Shown: positions 61,776 to 64,000 of the stretch, one piece after another
Layout of the letters: every line of letters begins with the position of its first letter
How positions within the stretch are numbered: position 1 is the stretch's first letter
DNA from: Janthinobacterium sp. 64
Lineage (GTDB): Bacteria > Pseudomonadota > Gammaproteobacteria > Burkholderiales > Burkholderiaceae_D
Assembly: GCF_002813325.1 (NCBI RefSeq)
Contig: NZ_PHUG01000001.1
Coordinates: forward strand, 4,960,001-5,024,000
DNA length: 64,000 bases
Direction: 5' to 3'
Program-made: the position numbers and the translations under genes
Notes under the pieces: model-generated
Told to the model about the DNA's origin: nothing
Seen by the model: the letters and a program-made list of their open reading frames with translations, nothing else
Databases searched by the model: none

Positions 61776-64000
61776 ATGATCAAGATGTCCAAGATGCACC
61801 AGCGTTTGTGCGCCAAAAGCGCCGCCATGCTGGCACTGTCCGCTGCCTTGCCTATCGGCTCGGCGTATGCTGATGAAGTCGCTGCTGATACGACCCCTGC
61901 CGCCAGCCAGCTGGAAACCGTGACCGTGACGGCGCAGCGCCGCAAGGAAAATATCCGCGACGTGCCCGTTTCCGTATCGCTGCTGCGCGACGAGAAGCTC
62001 GACGTGCTGGTATCGGGCGGACAAGACATTCGCGTGCTGGCCGGCAAAGTGCCGAGCCTGAACGTGGAATCGTCGAATGGTCGCACCTTTCCCCGCTTCT
62101 ACATCCGCGGCTACGGCAATACGGATTTCAATACGTTTGCATCGCAACCTGTTTCCCTGATTTACGACGATGTCGTGCAAGAAAATCCCATTTTGAAGGG
62201 TTTCCCGATTTTTGACGTGGCCGGCGTGGAAGTATTGCGCGGCCCGCAAGGTACCCTGTTCGGGCGCAACACGCCGGCCGGCGTCGTGAAATTCGAATCG
62301 GCCAAGCCCACGCTGGAGAAGGTCGAAGGTTATTACAACGTTTCCACCGCCACGCATAACACCAGCAACTTCGATGGTGCCGTCAACGTCCCCTTGAGCA
62401 ATGAATGGGCCTTGCGTTTTTCGACCCTGCGCCAGCACCGTGACAATTACGTCGACAACACGTTTACGGGCAAGAAAGATGCGCTGGACGGCTACAACGA
62501 ACACGCCGAGCGCGTGCAACTGCTGTACGCACCGAACACCACGTTCAACGCCCTGTTCAATGTGCATCAGCGCACCACGACGGGCAGCGCGCGCCTGTTC
62601 TTCGCCAATGCAATCAAGCAGGGCACGAATGACCTGGTCGATGGTTTCGACCCGCAAAAATCGTACACCAATGGCCAGAACTTCCAGCGCCTGCGCACCA
62701 GCGGCGCCAGCGCCCGCCTGAGCTGGGACCTGGACAGCGTCAAGCTGTTCTCGATCACCGGCTATGAAAAGGTCAACAATTACCTGAGCCATGGCGACAT
62801 CGACGGCGGCGTACCTGGCCCTTCGAATAATTTGCCATTCCAGGTAGAAACGGCTGGCGGCATCAGCGGCGTCACCCAGTACAGCCAGGAATTCCGCGTC
62901 GAATCGAAAAACGCCGGTCCTTTGAACTGGCAGTCGGGCCTGTACTTCTTCGATGAAGATGCCAACGGTTTCACCGACAACTTCGACAGCGACACGGGCG
63001 CGCTGACCTCGCACGTGGCCAGCCATCAGAAAAACAAGGCCTGGGCCGCCTTCGGTTCCGTCAACTACGCCGTCAACGAAGACTTCATGCTGCGCGGCGG
63101 CTTGCGCTATACCAAGGACAAGAAGGATTTCAACACGGTCGAAGCGGACCGCGTGAAGCAAATCTCCCCCACCAGCGCCGATGTCAGCAAGGGCAAGGTC
63201 AACTGGGACTTGAGCGGCACCTATAAATACAATAAGGACGTGAACTTCTACGCCCGCATCGCCACCGGCTTCCGCGCGCCGAGTATCGCGCCAGCTGGCG
63301 ACAAGGTGCCTGTCACCATCGCTGATGCGGAAACCATCCTGTCCTACGAGGCCGGCATCAAGGCTGACTTGTTCAACCGCCGCGCTCGCGTCGCCTTCAG
63401 CATTTACGACTACGAGATCAAGAACCAGCAACTGACCGTGGTCGGCGGCAGCTCGAACGTCAACCGCCTGATCAATGCTGCCAAGACCAGCGGCCGCGGC
63501 GTTGAGCTGGACCTGGAAGGCTTCGTGACGCCTAGCCTGAAAATGTCCCTGGGCGGCAGCTACAACTTCACCCAGATCAATGACGCTGGCCTGGCCGTCA
63601 GCAAATGCGGTTTTGCTTCCTGCACCATTCTTGATCCGATCAATGCCGCCGGCAACGTCGTCATCAACGGCAATCCGCTGCCACAGGCGCCAAAATGGAT
63701 CGTCACGGCCACCGGCCGCTATTCGATCCCGCTGGAAAACGGCGAACTGTTCCTGTTCACGGACTGGGCATACCGCAGCAAGATAAATTTCTTCCTGTAC
63801 GAAGCGGCCGAATACACGGGCAAATCGTTGCTGGAAGGCGGCTTGCGCGTAGGCTATACCTGGGATGCTGGCAAGTATGAAGTGGCTGCCTTTGGCCGCA
63901 ACATCACCGATACCCGCCGCATCACGGGCGCCATCGACTTCAACAACCGCACGGGCTTCATCAATGAGCCGCGTCAGTTTGGCGTGCAGTTCAAGGGCAA
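61776..64000 (+). CDS. TonB-dependent receptor (3' end just outside window)
   Basis: The frame is open from ATG 61776 to the window end, 741 codons. It has a signal peptide (MLALSAALPIGSAYADE), the TonB-box region LETVTVTAQRRKENIRDVPVSVSLL, and the plug motifs IRVLAGKVPSLNVESSNGR and VEVLRGPQGTLFGRNTPAGVV. The barrel ends near EPRQFGVQFKG, so only a few residues are missing. It resembles the receptor at 45914 in type but is not a close copy. The ligand is unknown. GGGAAACAAC precedes the start. Confidence 0.92.
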   Translation, partial: MIKMSKMHQRLCAKSAAMLALSAALPIGSAYADEVAADTTPAASQLETVTVTAQRRKENIRDVPVSVSLLRDEKLDVLVSGGQDIRVLAGKVPSLNVESSNGRTFPRFYIRGYGNTDFNTFASQPVSLIYDDVVQENPILKGFPIFDVAGVEVLRGPQGTLFGRNTPAGVVKFESAKPTLEKVEGYYNVSTATHNTSNFDGAVNVPLSNEWALRFSTLRQHRDNYVDNTFTGKKDALDGYNEHAERVQLLYAPNTTFNALFNVHQRTTTGSARLFFANAIKQGTNDLVDGFDPQKSYTNGQNFQRLRTSGASARLSWDLDSVKLFSITGYEKVNNYLSHGDIDGGVPGPSNNLPFQVETAGGISGVTQYSQEFRVESKNAGPLNWQSGLYFFDEDANGFTDNFDSDTGALTSHVASHQKNKAWAAFGSVNYAVNEDFMLRGGLRYTKDKKDFNTVEADRVKQISPTSADVSKGKVNWDLSGTYKYNKDVNFYARIATGFRAPSIAPAGDKVPVTIADAETILSYEAGIKADLFNRRARVAFSIYDYEIKNQQLTVVGGSSNVNRLINAAKTSGRGVELDLEGFVTPSLKMSLGGSYNFTQINDAGLAVSKCGFASCTILDPINAAGNVVINGNPLPQAPKWIVTATGRYSIPLENGELFLFTDWAYRSKINFFLYEAAEYTGKSLLEGGLRVGYTWDAGKYEVAAFGRNITDTRRITGAIDFNNRTGFINEPRQFGVQFKG

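Overview
The window is high-GC DNA from a Betaproteobacterium, most likely an Oxalobacteraceae member close to Janthinobacterium or Massilia. The evidence is the infB-rbfA-truB-typA order, the style of the coding sequence, a PEP-CTERM protein, a class I fumarase, a 526-residue isocitrate lyase and many TonB-dependent receptors. This placement is an inference; no marker was compared with a database.

Layout. 1-6.2 kb: translation and tRNA-modification housekeeping genes (3' end of infB, rbfA, truB, typA, dusA). 6.7-10.5 kb: a chemoreceptor, two paralogous small TonB-C-domain secreted proteins and two lipoproteins. 10.5-16 kb: small hypotheticals, a PEP-CTERM protein, a Fur-controlled FecA-like receptor, a single-domain response regulator and a HigBA-type toxin-antitoxin pair. 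16-22 kb: tRNA-His, murI, a class I fumarase, a YqhA-like membrane protein, acs and tRNA-Ser(GGA).

22.07-36.57 kb: a genomic island in the 3' end of tRNA-Ser. It is bounded by a 16-bp direct repeat (22071-22086 and 36550-36565). It carries a P4-type integrase, a second truncated Arm-domain protein, an AT-rich gene of unknown function, an AlpA-type regulator, decayed transposases and an integrase fragment. Its main cargo is one gene for a protein of about 2,550 residues that joins a DnaG-like zinc ribbon, a TOPRIM domain, a reverse transcriptase with a YVDD active site and a C-terminal nitrilase-like domain. The RT plus nitrilase pairing recalls type 1 defense-associated reverse transcriptases (UG1/DRT1). 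The N-terminal primase-like module makes it the most unusual object in the window.

36.8-49.2 kb: the isocitrate lyase gene with a clear promoter and palindromes, a SUKH-type gene between two 72-bp repeats, an isochorismatase-fold protein with an MFS carrier, an SDR, a MarR-GNAT fusion, a TetR regulator next to an alpha/beta hydrolase, a TonB-dependent receptor and a PHB-depolymerase-like esterase. acs and aceA together point to growth on acetate through the glyoxylate shunt. 49.4-56.5 kb: an orphan type VI secretion effector module (VgrG, Tle3-like lipase, Tla3-like adaptor, PAAR). 56.5-64 kb: a secreted hypothetical, a DUF695-like protein, a class A beta-lactamase whose gene overlaps a large hybrid sensor kinase, and a TonB-dependent receptor cut by the window end.
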